From the NCBI RefSeq assembly GCF_000400465.1, contig NW_008806279.1:248001-312000 (forward strand): a stretch of 64,000 nt of DNA. The letters run 5' to 3'. Of the stretch, positions 40,201 to 50,848 are shown piece after piece. The DNA is from Wallemia ichthyophaga EXF-994 (taxonomy: Eukaryota; Basidiomycota; Wallemiomycetes; Wallemiales; Wallemiaceae). The position numbers were made by a program, and so were the translations under genes. Position 1 is the stretch's first letter; every line of letters starts with the position of its first letter. Below the pieces are notes generated by a model, which was not told where the DNA came from, ran no database searches, and worked only from the letters and a program-made list of their open reading frames with translations.

Positions 40201-43200
40201 ATGCAAACAGATTAGCTACCTTAACACCACTTATCAAATCTTTATTAGAGTCGCAAGCAACTGATTCAGAGATAAAGCTTGTCAAGAATACTGAAGTTGA
40301 AGATAAGGATAAGTTTGTTGATGGTGTCTTCTCATCATTCAGCAGAAGCGCTTCCAAGTCTTTACTAAATGAAAACGACGAGATTTACACTCTCTTCAAA
40401 AAATCTCTCCAGAATGTCGAATACACTCCTTACGTCCTCAGATGTATGCAAGGCGGTGTCTTTGGTGTACTAGATGGCAATATGAAGATGGAAGTGTCAA
40501 AGCTGTTAATGGAGATTATCGAGGGACCAGAGATCCGTCTTGCGCAAATCACAAGCGACGCGCTCAAAGGCATCGCACTTGATGAAGTCACGTACACCTC
40601 TCTTCTGCAATTGACCAGAACAGAGCTTGGTGGTGCATCAGAGGCTGAGCCACCTACATCTAAGCGCTCTCGTACTGATAAGTGAGTATCGAGATGAATG
40701 TTGGTAAAACAACTAACTGCATGTCCAGGACGCCAAGTGAACCATCTCAAAACCGTCTTCTTACTCGCTTGACCAGCATCTTTGACTGGGTTGGCGCATT
40801 GTCAGCTGAGCTTTCACCTCAGCCATCCGCAGAAGCACTTATCTCTACGTTCGAAACGTTGGCTCAGGTTACAGAAATACACGCTACTGTTGCTGGATGG
40901 AGTGACAATAGCGAGGTCGACTACGTTGAACAAATGTGCTTGAGTCAATTGAAAGATTGGAGTGAGTCTATTGAAGACTGGTCCAACCTCTCTCAAGCTA
41001 TCCGTATTGACACTGTTGTCAACGTTATTAGAGGTGTGTACTATAATAGATTGTATAACCCTGCAATACTAACTTTTTTACAGTCTCCAAGAACCCTCAA
41101 ACTTTCCAACAAGCTTTACTGCTCATTTCAACCCTCGCAAAGTTGGCACCAGACAATGTTTTACACAACGTTATGCCAATCTTCACCTTCATGGGTGCAA
41201 ACATCCTTCAACGCGATGATAGCTTCTCGTTTAACGTTGTGCAAAAGACCATTGAAGGTGTGGTGCCAGTTGTGGTTGATTCTCTCAAAAACCAAGCTAA
41301 GGATCAAGAATCACTTATGAAGGCTTCTAAACCGTTCTTAATGACATTCACTGACGCATCAAACCATATACCAAAGCACAGAAGATTGTTGCTGTTCAGC
41401 TTCCTCGTTGAGGTGCTCGATCCTATTAAATACTTATCAACAATATTGATGCTGCTTGTTGATAAGGCTGCAAACAAGGTAGTTAAATCGTCTGGAGATA
41501 GGCAAGCACCAATCATCCTTCCTTTGGGTATTGTCACTGCGTTTGGTCCTCAAGAACAATTGACTTCTTTGGAGAGAATCGTCAGTGAGGTTTCAGCATT
41601 CAGCAAGCGTCTCAGTGGTGCTCCAAAGCAAAATATCTTTTTAGAAAGACCTCCTGATGAGAAAACGAAAGATCAGAACTCCTTATGGAAGCGCCAATCA
41701 CTCGCCCTGTTATTCTTTGTTGAACAAGCATTTCAAATCACTAAGATCAAAATGGGTGTAATCAAGTCAATCTCTAATGACAAAGTTATCGAGAGTAAGC
41801 TTATGTCCATCATTAACCAACTCCTCTTGCTTGGCTCAGAGGAGACGAGCAACGATGATCTCAACAGAGTTGCAAAGACTACGCTTGTTGAAGTTCTGAA
41901 CGTCATTCCAGTAACTTCATTTGCAAAAATTGTTAAGGAATTACTTGATGCTTCAAATGAGAATGTCCGTCTGGGTGCTCTTCAAGTGCTCAGCATCAGA
42001 TTGAAGGGTGTCAAAGATACACACAGAGAACAAGTATCAGATGCTGTTATTTCAGCTGCTCAGCTCGCTCTCAACCTCCTTAAATCCGACAATGCTAGAT
42101 TAGTAGACAAGGAGTTGGCTTTGGGAGCGCTCAAGACTATTGCAGACTCAGCTGTAAATGGTGAACTGTCAATTTTGTCTAAATCTGTATCCTCAGTGTT
42201 GGACTTTGCAAACAAATCGGAGAACCCACTGGCTGCTTTCTTGCTGCTCGAGTCACTCACACCAAAATTACAGACAAGAATGATTCCACAACTTAAGCAA
42301 ATTGTTCAAGTGTCCAAGAAGGCTGTAGAGGATGACCGCAGCGGTGATGGTGCACTAAACTGTATCAGAAGCGTTGTGAACAATTTGCCTACATTCGTGG
42401 GTGCATATCTGCAAGATATCTTTCGTATAGTCTTCAACAAGTCTGTTATTGAGAGATATACTGAAGAAATTCAGACTCTGCTCAATGCACTCAGCCGTAA
42501 AGTTCCAAGCAAGGATCTCATCAACGTCTTGAAGAATGAGTGGGATAATGTCATTCAGACATCCAGTCAGGACGCAGTCGAGGCTTTCCTCTACCTCTTC
42601 AAGCGTGGTCTTCACTCGGCCGACAGAAGCTACATTATGGATAACCATAAGAAGCTTTTCAAAATGTTCTTGGAGGTCTTCGACATTAGAACTATTGCAA
42701 AAGAGAAGAACATGGATGTTGTGCTTGTTGAGGATTCAGCTATTGAAGCATTCGCTGAGATGGTTGTTAAGATCAATGAGTCTACGTTCAGACCTGTCTT
42801 TAAGCGTCTTTACGATTGGGCTGTTATTGATCTTGCTGAAGATGCAACAAAGAAGGATGCTTTCGACGCTCGTCGCATCACCTTTTACCGCATCTACAAC
42901 TCTCTTCTCGACAGCCTGAAGGTGAGTCTGACACAATACAACCAAAACATTCTAATGAATTTGAACAGGCAATTATTGCGCCATACACAGCTATTTCTTA
43001 TGATCACACTTTGTTTTTGTTGGATGAATCTGCCAGCAAATTGTCAGTATCATCAGCAACTTTATGGGAAGCTGCTATCGATATGGTTGCAAAGTCAGTC
43101 AAGATGGATAGAGGTACATTCTGGACCGAAGAGCGTATTGTTAAGGTTTCAGACAAGTTGGTTGCTCAAATCAAAATACAGCCATCGATGACCAAGGCTG

Positions 43201-43526
43201 GGGCACGCGGAGACGTAGCGTCGAACGCAGTTGTAGAGGCAGCGAACGCATCAAGAACCGATTCAAGTCTTCGAAAAGTTAACGGCGGTGTTTTGCTCAA
43301 CATGAGAGATGAAAGCGCGCTCGTCAAGGTAGTAGCATTGGAAACAGCTCAGGCGTTGTGGAAAGCCATTCCTGACAGAATGATTGGATTTATTGCAGAG
43401 ACGGTATCCTCATTCATTACTGAATGCCTTGAAGACAGTGATGAAAGAGTTATCAACAACGCTAAGAAATTGCTCAAACAAATCGAAGGAGAAACTGGAG
43501 AATCACTCGAATCTTACTTGGTTTAA
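37224..43526 (+). CDS. UTP10: Utp10/HEATR1 U3 snoRNP (SSU processome) component
   Basis: Large HEAT-repeat scaffold for 18S rRNA maturation and rDNA transcription in the nucleolus. Six exons: 37224-37585, 37635-38249, 38300-40681, 40729-41033, 41084-42921 and 42969-43526. Introns are 49, 50, 47, 50 and 47 nt, for 2019 residues, the normal size. It begins SSLQDQIAQLASHDAARINK and SKRDSYLF, typical Utp10 N-terminus. The middle has VMPIFTFMGANILQRDDSFS and FNVVQKTIEGVVPVVV. The BP28CT-type C-terminal region includes RPVFKRLYDWAV, FYRIYNSLLDSLKAIIAPYT and SVSSATLWEAAIDMV, and ends KKLLKQIEGETGESLESYLV. HEAT-like helical pairs run through the protein. Confidence 0.95.
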
Positions 43527-43570
43527 ATTGTAATTCAAAGGATTATATTTATATTTTGTCAACTTCCGTC

Positions 43571-45997
43571 ATGGGCTCGTATCAGCTATTGGACAAACTA
43601 AAATTCCAACATGGGCTACGGCTTAATAGGGACAGTATATGTCCTAGAATGGATCTGCTGCTCATGTACAATAAGCAGTCGACCAAGCTGTACCGAGTAA
43701 ACGGCTCTCTGATCTGGGAGAGAGATCTGGCGATCCAGCAATTCAAATGGAATTTTGACGGTAAATTCATTGTGGCTGTGGACAAAAATGATAGTGTACA
43801 CGTACTAGATGTCACGGATGGCAGCACAGTACACCACTTCAGCTGTGAAGAGGGATGCAGCGTAGACGCGTTTAAAGTCGAAAAACCTAAACGTGATGGC
43901 ACAAACTTTGATTACCTTCCCACCTTAGGCGCATTGCCAGACGTCAGTAAATCAATCAATCAATTCCTGCCATTCAGATTACCAAAGAATGACAAAAACG
44001 ACGGCGATTATATCCAAAAACTAACAAAAAGTGGCTTTCCAGCTGTCCCCATTGAGTCTTCAAGTGTTGCTATACATGTTCGCGAGGAATCCCTGCTCGA
44101 CAGCTCTAGTTCGGTTGTCGCTTGTAGGTACGACGATTTTCTCCAGTTATATTTACAAGGCACGCTTCAATTACCTCGAATACCTCTGCCCAACGCCTCA
44201 CCATACGACAGTCTAATCATAACACCTCAATTGGATGTATATACGCTCACTCATTACGGAAGAATCATTATACCACGCGATATACATCATTTAGGTTGTC
44301 TATCTAGCCAAATGTCAATCACTCTTAGCTACGCATTTGAAGGTATCTTGCGTCTCACCAAACTGTATGCTGATAACGGTGGTCCTCGTTCTGAATCGAT
44401 CAAATGGCACGACAAGATACATGAATTTGTGAAGCCTCACTGTAAGCTAACTTTTAAAAATAGCTTTGACTATTCTTAACTCTCATTACAGCAACAGACA
44501 CGCCTGAACTGGCTCTCATTCAATTGCTGCTCATGGGTACAACAAGTAAAGGACTGAGAGAATTCATTGGCGAAAACTTGACAGACAGAACACTAGAAAA
44601 GTGGACAACGACAGTTTCATCATCATTGCATCAAATGCAGTCTTTAATACTATACCACATTGTGCCGTCATTAGAAAGGACCTTGATAATATTCGAAGAG
44701 TTACAAGTCACTTCTTTAACGTAAGTGTATGTTTGACGTCGTAGATATTTGCTTACACTCGCTCAAGTCCTGGTAATTACCAAGGAATTCCAATAGACGA
44801 ACCGATCCTTAGGCAGATTATCAGCACAACGACTAAATTAACAAGTAGGATATGGGAGCTTACCACGACAATATCTAAAAAAGTCATTGACTTTAATGAA
44901 TTTGCCAAGTTTCTCAAATATCAAATGTCAAAATACGCGTACTTCAATCAAGAGGAGATTGATGAAGTCGTCAGTATGCCAAAGCCTGACTTTGATATTA
45001 TGGCAGTCATTCAATACCTTCAATCAGGCTTTGCCATGACCGAGATAGACGACTTTCTGATCAAGAATGACTACCTTGTGCCTTGTGATAAGGACAGCGA
45101 TGAACATGTTGATATGGATACAGTACTGGGTAAAGCCCAAAAGAATTTGAAAGAGGCCAACAAGCTCATAGAAGGAAGGGAAAGTAATGACAGACGTGTT
45201 TCTGGTTCAGGTTTACCTATAAGAGGTCGTCACAGCCAAGGAAGAGCCTCTGAGATACCTCGGACGTCGAGTTTGCAGGCTGACGTCATGTCAACAACAA
45301 CTTGGATAGTGAACAATCTGAAATCACTAATGCAAGGCGCAGTAGATAATTGCGATGTCAAATTGGATTTACAGATGCGAGCTAGGATGCCATCTCTTGA
45401 AAATGTGCAAACATTCAGAGAGAACGTCATACAGGTGGGTCTTGAGTGTCACTTAAGAGATATTTTTGACAAAAGATTATCAGACGGAGGAAGGGGCAGT
45501 GTATCACAACATTGCATACTCATATCATCTTACAGACGAACAGAACGATTCAGAAAGTGAGTGAGTTGTGAAAGATATGATTTTTGCTAAAATTTTCAGT
45601 CATTTTGCTTAAGACAGCTCTCGAAAAGGACTCAAAATGGCAAATGCAACGGTTACATCTTCCTACAACTCGTGTAGTTGATTATGGATACTTTGATGGA
45701 GAGACACTCATTGTCCTAGTGTTTGATAGGGATAACGATGAGCATATACTGGCCAGTGTTCCGTACCATGATCTTGCATACGACGGCAGCAGAATAATAG
45801 CACCTTTGGACAAGCAAAGAACGCTTTCAAAATCTGATGAACCGATTAACGAGCTGGCTTTAAATGGACTTCCTGGTCGTAGAATAGCTGCTTTGTCAAC
45901 CAACGCCGGTTATGGCTGTCTAGTCTTTGATATGGACGGTGATGATATGGAGTCGGATGAAGAGAAAGGAGATGAAGATGAAGATATGGAGGAATAA
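43571..45997 (+). CDS. APC4: Anaphase-promoting complex subunit 4
   Basis: Platform subunit of the APC/C ubiquitin ligase. Exons 43571-44441, 44492-44720, 44768-45434, 45484-45556 and 45600-45997 (introns 50, 47, 49 and 43 nt) give 745 residues. The N-terminal WD40-like part has ICPRMDLLLMYNKQSTKLYR with VNGSLIWERD, and KWNFDGKFIVAVDKNDSVHV. The helical APC4 long domain includes PELALIQLLLMGTTSKGLRE, LILYHIVPSLERTLIIFEEL and NEFAKFLKYQMSKYAYF. The fourth exon is only 73 nt and is required: reading through gives stops, while splicing gives TEEGAVYHNIAYSYHLTDEQ in phase on both sides. The C-terminus is acidic (DEEKGDEDEDMEE). Starts at the first ATG, 44 bp after UTP10. Confidence 0.88.
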
Positions 45998-46079
45998 ATT
46001 ATCTTGTACTATTAATTTATTGCACAATTTACCTCATTTCATTCCTCACTGAGGACGTCCATGATCGGATAAAGTCGAA

Positions 46080-48342
46080 ATGCGAGACTTTTACGACGAA
46101 AAGACGCAGGATGTGTACCGCAACACGCAACCACCTACATCACTATCGAGACATTCCACGCAATCTAGTTTAGGTGTTGGTAGGCAGCTTGTCGAAGGTG
46201 TGCTCAATTTGCTGGGGCACTCAGACTCGGACGACAGCGACAACTCAGGATCTTCAGACTCCTCAAATTTCTCATTTCCACGTAGAAAGCGCAAGCGCTC
46301 TCGGGCTCGCAAACTCTCTGTATCCTCTGATTCAAGCGACAGTTCAAACTCATCAACCTTATCTCCAAGAAGATCAATTTCTATTTTGAGCAGACAGAAA
46401 TCGAAAAAGTTGAAAAAGAGGTCAAGGCGATCAAGGCTCAGAGAACCTGATTTCAGTCAGGATTTCATGCTGATTAGCCTTAAGAGTCTCCACAAGCCAG
46501 TCATCGAGAGGCACACAAAGCTGTCACCCATCTATCGTTCAATTGAATCTACATGTGGTTCAAAATCTAGCGGCGACAACGGCGTATGGTGGCTCGACAT
46601 TAAGTCTCCCACGTGGGATGACATGCGTTCACTGACTAAGGTTTGTGATTATAGCGAGAGATATATGTCAGACTCACATTCTGCAGATATTTCCACTACA
46701 TCCACTCACTCAAGAAGATATTTTGCAGCAAGATACCCGCGAGAAGTTGGAAACGTTCTCCGGATTGGGATACACCTTGATTGTTTTCAGAGGTGTAGAT
46801 GAGCGTTACTTCAGACTCTCTGATCCCTCTCCGGGGCAAACACGAAAGGCAGATGATTCCGTCGAGCACCCTTCCCCAGACTTACTTTCAGACGATACTG
46901 TTCATGACAATATTGCAAAAAAGCGCATGCGAATCGTGGAGGGTGTAGGTGGTAAGGAGGGCGTTGAGGGTGTCGGCGTTGGTGGTATCAACGTATACTT
47001 ACTTATTTTCGAAAAGGGCGTCATATCATTCCATTTCGATAACATTGCTACACACACAGACCGTGTAATTAGACGCATGTTTGCTGAGAACTCAGATATA
47101 TCGTTGATAGCACCTGAGTGGATAGCTCATGGACTGCTAGACTCTTTGGTGGACGCTTTCTTACCTTTTATTGAGTATGTTGAAAGGGAGACAGAAGAGA
47201 TTGACGATCTCGTTGTTGACCCACGTGGTCTAGCGAAGAAGAGAAGCAAAGCTCCAATACATGAGGAGAAAAAATCAGAGGATACGTACGTTAATTCTGA
47301 AAAGGAAAAAGATAAGTACGACCAGTCACCTGATTCAATGTCATATACGAAGAAATTTGAGCTACCGCTACCACCAACAACTCCTAAACGTTCCCAGACC
47401 AAGATGGGTCCGTTAGCGCCCTTGCTTGGCGGTATCATGGATGGATCACAGCTGTCAGAATGGCGCGAGAAGAGGAATACTAGGAAGGTAGAGCGTGAAA
47501 GACAGACTAAAATTGCGCGGTATAGCGCCGATAATAGTCTTTCAAAAAGTGTCGTGATAGATGTACCACCACCTTCACAACCGGAACAGCTTTCAACAAA
47601 AAAGTCCGAGAAGAAACAGACTGAGGAGGGAATTTTGGCGAAAATCCGCAAGCTTTTTTCCGTCGAAAATTATGCAGGAAAAGGCCCAAAATCTTTGATA
47701 CCAAAAGAGATTACTTTCTTGTCATTTTTCCCTACTTCTCAATCTTACCTCTTGCAACGCACAACAGATACCCGTAGACTTGTTACAGGATTGGGTAGGT
47801 TATTGAGCTCAAAATCTGATGTAATTAGGCAACTGAGAGCGAGAATGGTGGAAAAACGCAAGAATATTAAAAACCCGTACCAATCAGAAGCATTAAGAGA
47901 CATGATAGTACATTTTGGTGATATTGAGGATCACGTAGTTTCATCAACTCAGGCATTGATGCACGATGAACGTGTTATTAGCTCGTTGCATCTGGCTTAC
48001 CTAGCTCAATTGAAACTTGGACACGCCGTTTCCAAGAGTGGATCAGACAATACTATTCTCGTACTGTCTGTTATCACTGTCTGTTCTTTACCAATGATGG
48101 TTATCACCCAAGCGTTTAGTATGAACGTTACTCAACCTAGGAATGGTGTACCCGTTGACCCAACTGATAACGGGCCACCACTGCTCAATCCAGATGGAAG
48201 TGAACCTAAACTTGTAGCATTTGGACTGGTAGTTGTAGGATTGGTTTGCGTGTTCTGGTTTATTGCTTTGCTTGTCTGGTATTGGATCATACAAGCGAGA
48301 AAGCAAGGTAACGATCGTCGCCGTAGACGTATTGGAGAGTAA
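46080..48342 (+). CDS. CorA-type magnesium transporter (Alr/Mnr2-like) with SMN in place of GMN
   Basis: Exons 46080-46640 and 46687-48342 (46-nt intron) give 738 residues. The first 140 residues are disordered, Ser/Asp-rich then Arg/Lys-rich. The CorA cytosolic domain includes VWWLDIKSPTWDDMRSLTKI, FPLHPLTQEDI and GYTLIVFRGVDE, with INVYLLIFEKGVISFHFDNI. The long helix YQSEALRDMIVHFGDIEDHV leads to two membrane spans at the C-terminus (VLSVITVCSLPMMVITQAFS, then a loop and FGLVVVGLVCVFWFIALLVW). The pore-mouth signature, normally GMN at the end of the first span, reads AFSMNV here. The loop NVTQPRNGVPVDPTDNGPPL is long. Family placement is good; ion selectivity may differ because of the Gly-to-Ser change. 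Confidence 0.85.
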
Positions 48343-48464
48343 ATAGCTTTAACTTTTATCTATTTCCATGGATTGGATATTGCATTATACTAGATCAACA
48401 GCTTGGAAATAGATATGCTAAACAGACAAACAAATCATAATAATAAATAAAACTCTTACAATAA

Positions 48465-49939
48465 TTAAACTATTTCGTTGACTCTAGCAAGACCTTCCTG
48501 ATCAAAGTGCTGAGGAACACTTTCACTAGAATTTTGCCTTTGGAAACGTTTCTTCTTTTCTCTCTCTACAGCCATCGAGGCTTGCATTTTGTGACCAGGA
48601 GGATTGGTTGGATTGTAGTCGAGATGAACAAAGCCGCGTTCTATGCCTTCTAAAGATTCGATTACATACTGAATAGTTTCACCCCAATCGTGAGCAACAG
48701 GTAGAGAAACACTCGGTGGGAGAACTACGTCAACTTCAACTATGACATTGTCACCAACGTGATAGCATTCAATGTAGCTGACAGATTGCACAGGAGTGAA
48801 ACGTGTGACACAGTAAAGAACTTTTGAGAGTTCCACTGGATCTGCAACCCTACCACTAAGTCTGCTGAAATTATCAATGAGAGTTCCTGTCCACTCAATG
48901 ATAATCTAGTATTGTTAGCATGATGACGAAATGTTCTGGTTGTACAATTCAACTCACATATAATGAGAGAATAATACCACCGATTGGATCGAGTTGGGGT
49001 ATATTTAACACTTGACCCATGTAAGGAAAACTAAGAGAAATAATGTTAAAGACAACATCGTTCAAGCTGTCTTGAGCTATGGCTTGTACGCCGGAGGATT
49101 TAATCTTGAAGCAGAAAACCCAGATGAAGGCTTTAACAATGACGGTGATCACCATGCTGAGTATACCAGCAAGAGGAAGCAAAGTAGTTATGGGTATGTG
49201 TTGTAGTCTGGATATAGACTCGAACAGGACTTGAAGGAAAGAGCCAATCATGAACACACTGAAAATGATAACGCCAAGTGGTTCGAAACGCTGCTTTCCA
49301 ACAGGGTACTTAAATCTAGTACTGTCATCCCTATGACCTGCACAAAGAGTTGTACCGTATATGATCAAACTTGATAACAAGTCAAGTACGGATTCCACCA
49401 ATGACGCAAATAATGAGACACTGTCAGAAAGGAGGACAGCGGCACCTTTCGCACCAAGTAGGAGGATGTTAATGATTAAATTAACTTTATCGTATTAGAA
49501 TAGGTGGCTAAATCGGTATCACTCACCGTTCAAAACGACATTCACGGTTTTATTGTGGTTCTTCTCATTTTGTTCACTGGGGAAGTGCAGTAAAGGAGTC
49601 TGCTCATCACCAGCTGCTATACCGCGCAGTCTAGCCAGTACATCGTGTGGGTAGCTCGACTCAAGTAAGTCATCGACAGAAGCGTAAGCATCGAGAATTT
49701 CATTTTGTTTTTGATAAAAACTTTTTATCTGATGTGTAACAGTTATATAATTATCACGATAATGGCACTAGACTGACTTTCTTGGGCATTTTCTTCAGAT
49801 CGCGTTCGGACTTTCTAGCGAACTCAAACTGACGAAGGATGGGAGAAATGATTCTGTGTACATTATGGACATTGTGCTGATGAACAGTTCTACGCCGCTC
49901 AGAAAATGGTGACGAAGGCCTTGAACTTGACCTGGACAT
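48465..49939 (-). CDS. Cation diffusion facilitator metal transporter (MMT-like)
   Basis: Exports divalent metals (Zn, Fe or Mn) from the cytosol by proton exchange. Exons 49939-49778, 49728-49527, 49484-48958 and 48905-48465 (introns 49, 42 and 52 nt) give 443 residues. A Ser/Arg-rich N-terminal tail with RRTVHQHNVHNVHRI leads into helices NLIINILLLGAKGAAVLLSD, SVSLFASLVESVLDLLSSLI and RFEPLGVIIFSVFMIGSFLQ. The second metal motif is AIAQDSLNDVVFNIISLSF. The C-terminal cytosolic domain has VLYCVTRFTPVQSVSYIEC and YHVGDNVIVEVDVVLP, the usual CDF ferredoxin-like fold. In the first motif, E-x3-D (VESVLD) stands where many relatives have D-x3-D. Metal specificity is not predicted. Confidence 0.9.
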
Positions 49940-49966
49940 TGATGGACAGGAGAAACAAGATTAATT

Positions 49967-50731
49967 TCACTTTTGGAACCAAAAATTTACACTGAAAGAA
50001 TCTGATAGAGATTTAAACGAGTGGTAGTAGCCAGGTGGTATGTACACAGCATCGCCTGGATTCAATACACCGCTTTCAACTTGAATTGGGAGATGCGCAT
50101 TGGGCAATTCATCTAGAAATCTGCTAAAATTGCGCATTGGGGAGTTATCTGGGTGTAAATTAAGTTTGTCAGCGTAAATTGGATCGATCACATTGACCCT
50201 TTTTGAGCCGGTAACCTGAAGGAGGAGATTGCCTTCGGTTGTTGCGTCCCTATGGATTGGAGTGAGGGTAGATTGAGGACCAAGCCAGCTGCTGGATTTG
50301 GGTTTTAACCGGTGTAGCTCAGGGATCATCGGAAACATCCGCTGAAGATACGGACTAGCGGCGATGAGATCAAATTGAGCTAGATAACCAATCTTAGGCT
50401 TTAATTGTTGCTGATTTTGTATAAAGAGCTTAATGAATAAATCTAATGTAATTTCGTTTAGATATTTAGGGTACTGATATGGCACTAACTCACTCAACGG
50501 AATCTCGTGCCGAGAGTCAGCAGATAACGGGAATCCAGGCTGCTGAATTTCAATGGGTACTGTAATGTTTGCAGTGTGCTCATCTCGTGTGAGTATATCA
50601 AAATCCGCTTCAATAGCTCTGCTGATATTGAGCCACGGCTGGGTGAATAAACCGCTAACGAAGCAAGAATTGAATGGAATGCATTTAAAGAACTCATCAG
50701 CTGATTTTACTGGTAGCGAATTTAATTTCAT
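49967..50731 (-). CDS. JmjC/cupin-8 Fe(II)/2-oxoglutarate dioxygenase (JMJD5-like)
   Basis: A single exon of 254 residues, ATG at 50731. The catalytic core reads SWLGPQSTLTPIHRDATTEG, where HRD is the Fe-binding HxD, followed by NLLLQVTGSKRVNVIDP. The distal His is in GDAVYIPPGYYHSFKSLSDS, then FSVNFWFQ closes the barrel. The N-terminal part has NSCFVSGLFTQPWLNISRAI and an LVPYQYPKYLNE region. This is the small, JmjC-only form related to JMJD5/KDM8 or fungal tRNA/protein hydroxylases; the substrate cannot be assigned. It lies 27 bp downstream of the CDF gene start on the same strand, so the CDF promoter probably lies within its 3' end. Confidence 0.9.
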   Translation of the reverse strand: MKLNSLPVKSADEFFKCIPFNSCFVSGLFTQPWLNISRAIEADFDILTRDEHTANITVPIEIQQPGFPLSADSRHEIPLSELVPYQYPKYLNEITLDLFIKLFIQNQQQLKPKIGYLAQFDLIAASPYLQRMFPMIPELHRLKPKSSSWLGPQSTLTPIHRDATTEGNLLLQVTGSKRVNVIDPIYADKLNLHPDNSPMRNFSRFLDELPNAHLPIQVESGVLNPGDAVYIPPGYYHSFKSLSDSFSVNFWFQK

Positions 50732-50848
50732 TTCGTTGATTGCTTAACTCAATCAAAGGGTGCCTTGCAGATCGCCCAATTAAAATGACTGCCTTCTTGA
50801 ATAATTAACTCAATTCCGAACAGCGAACATCAAATATACAAACTTCAA

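Noticed and set aside
40814-40996. Minus-strand frames within UTP10 and APC4
   Set aside because: All lie antisense to long conserved coding exons and have no independent support.
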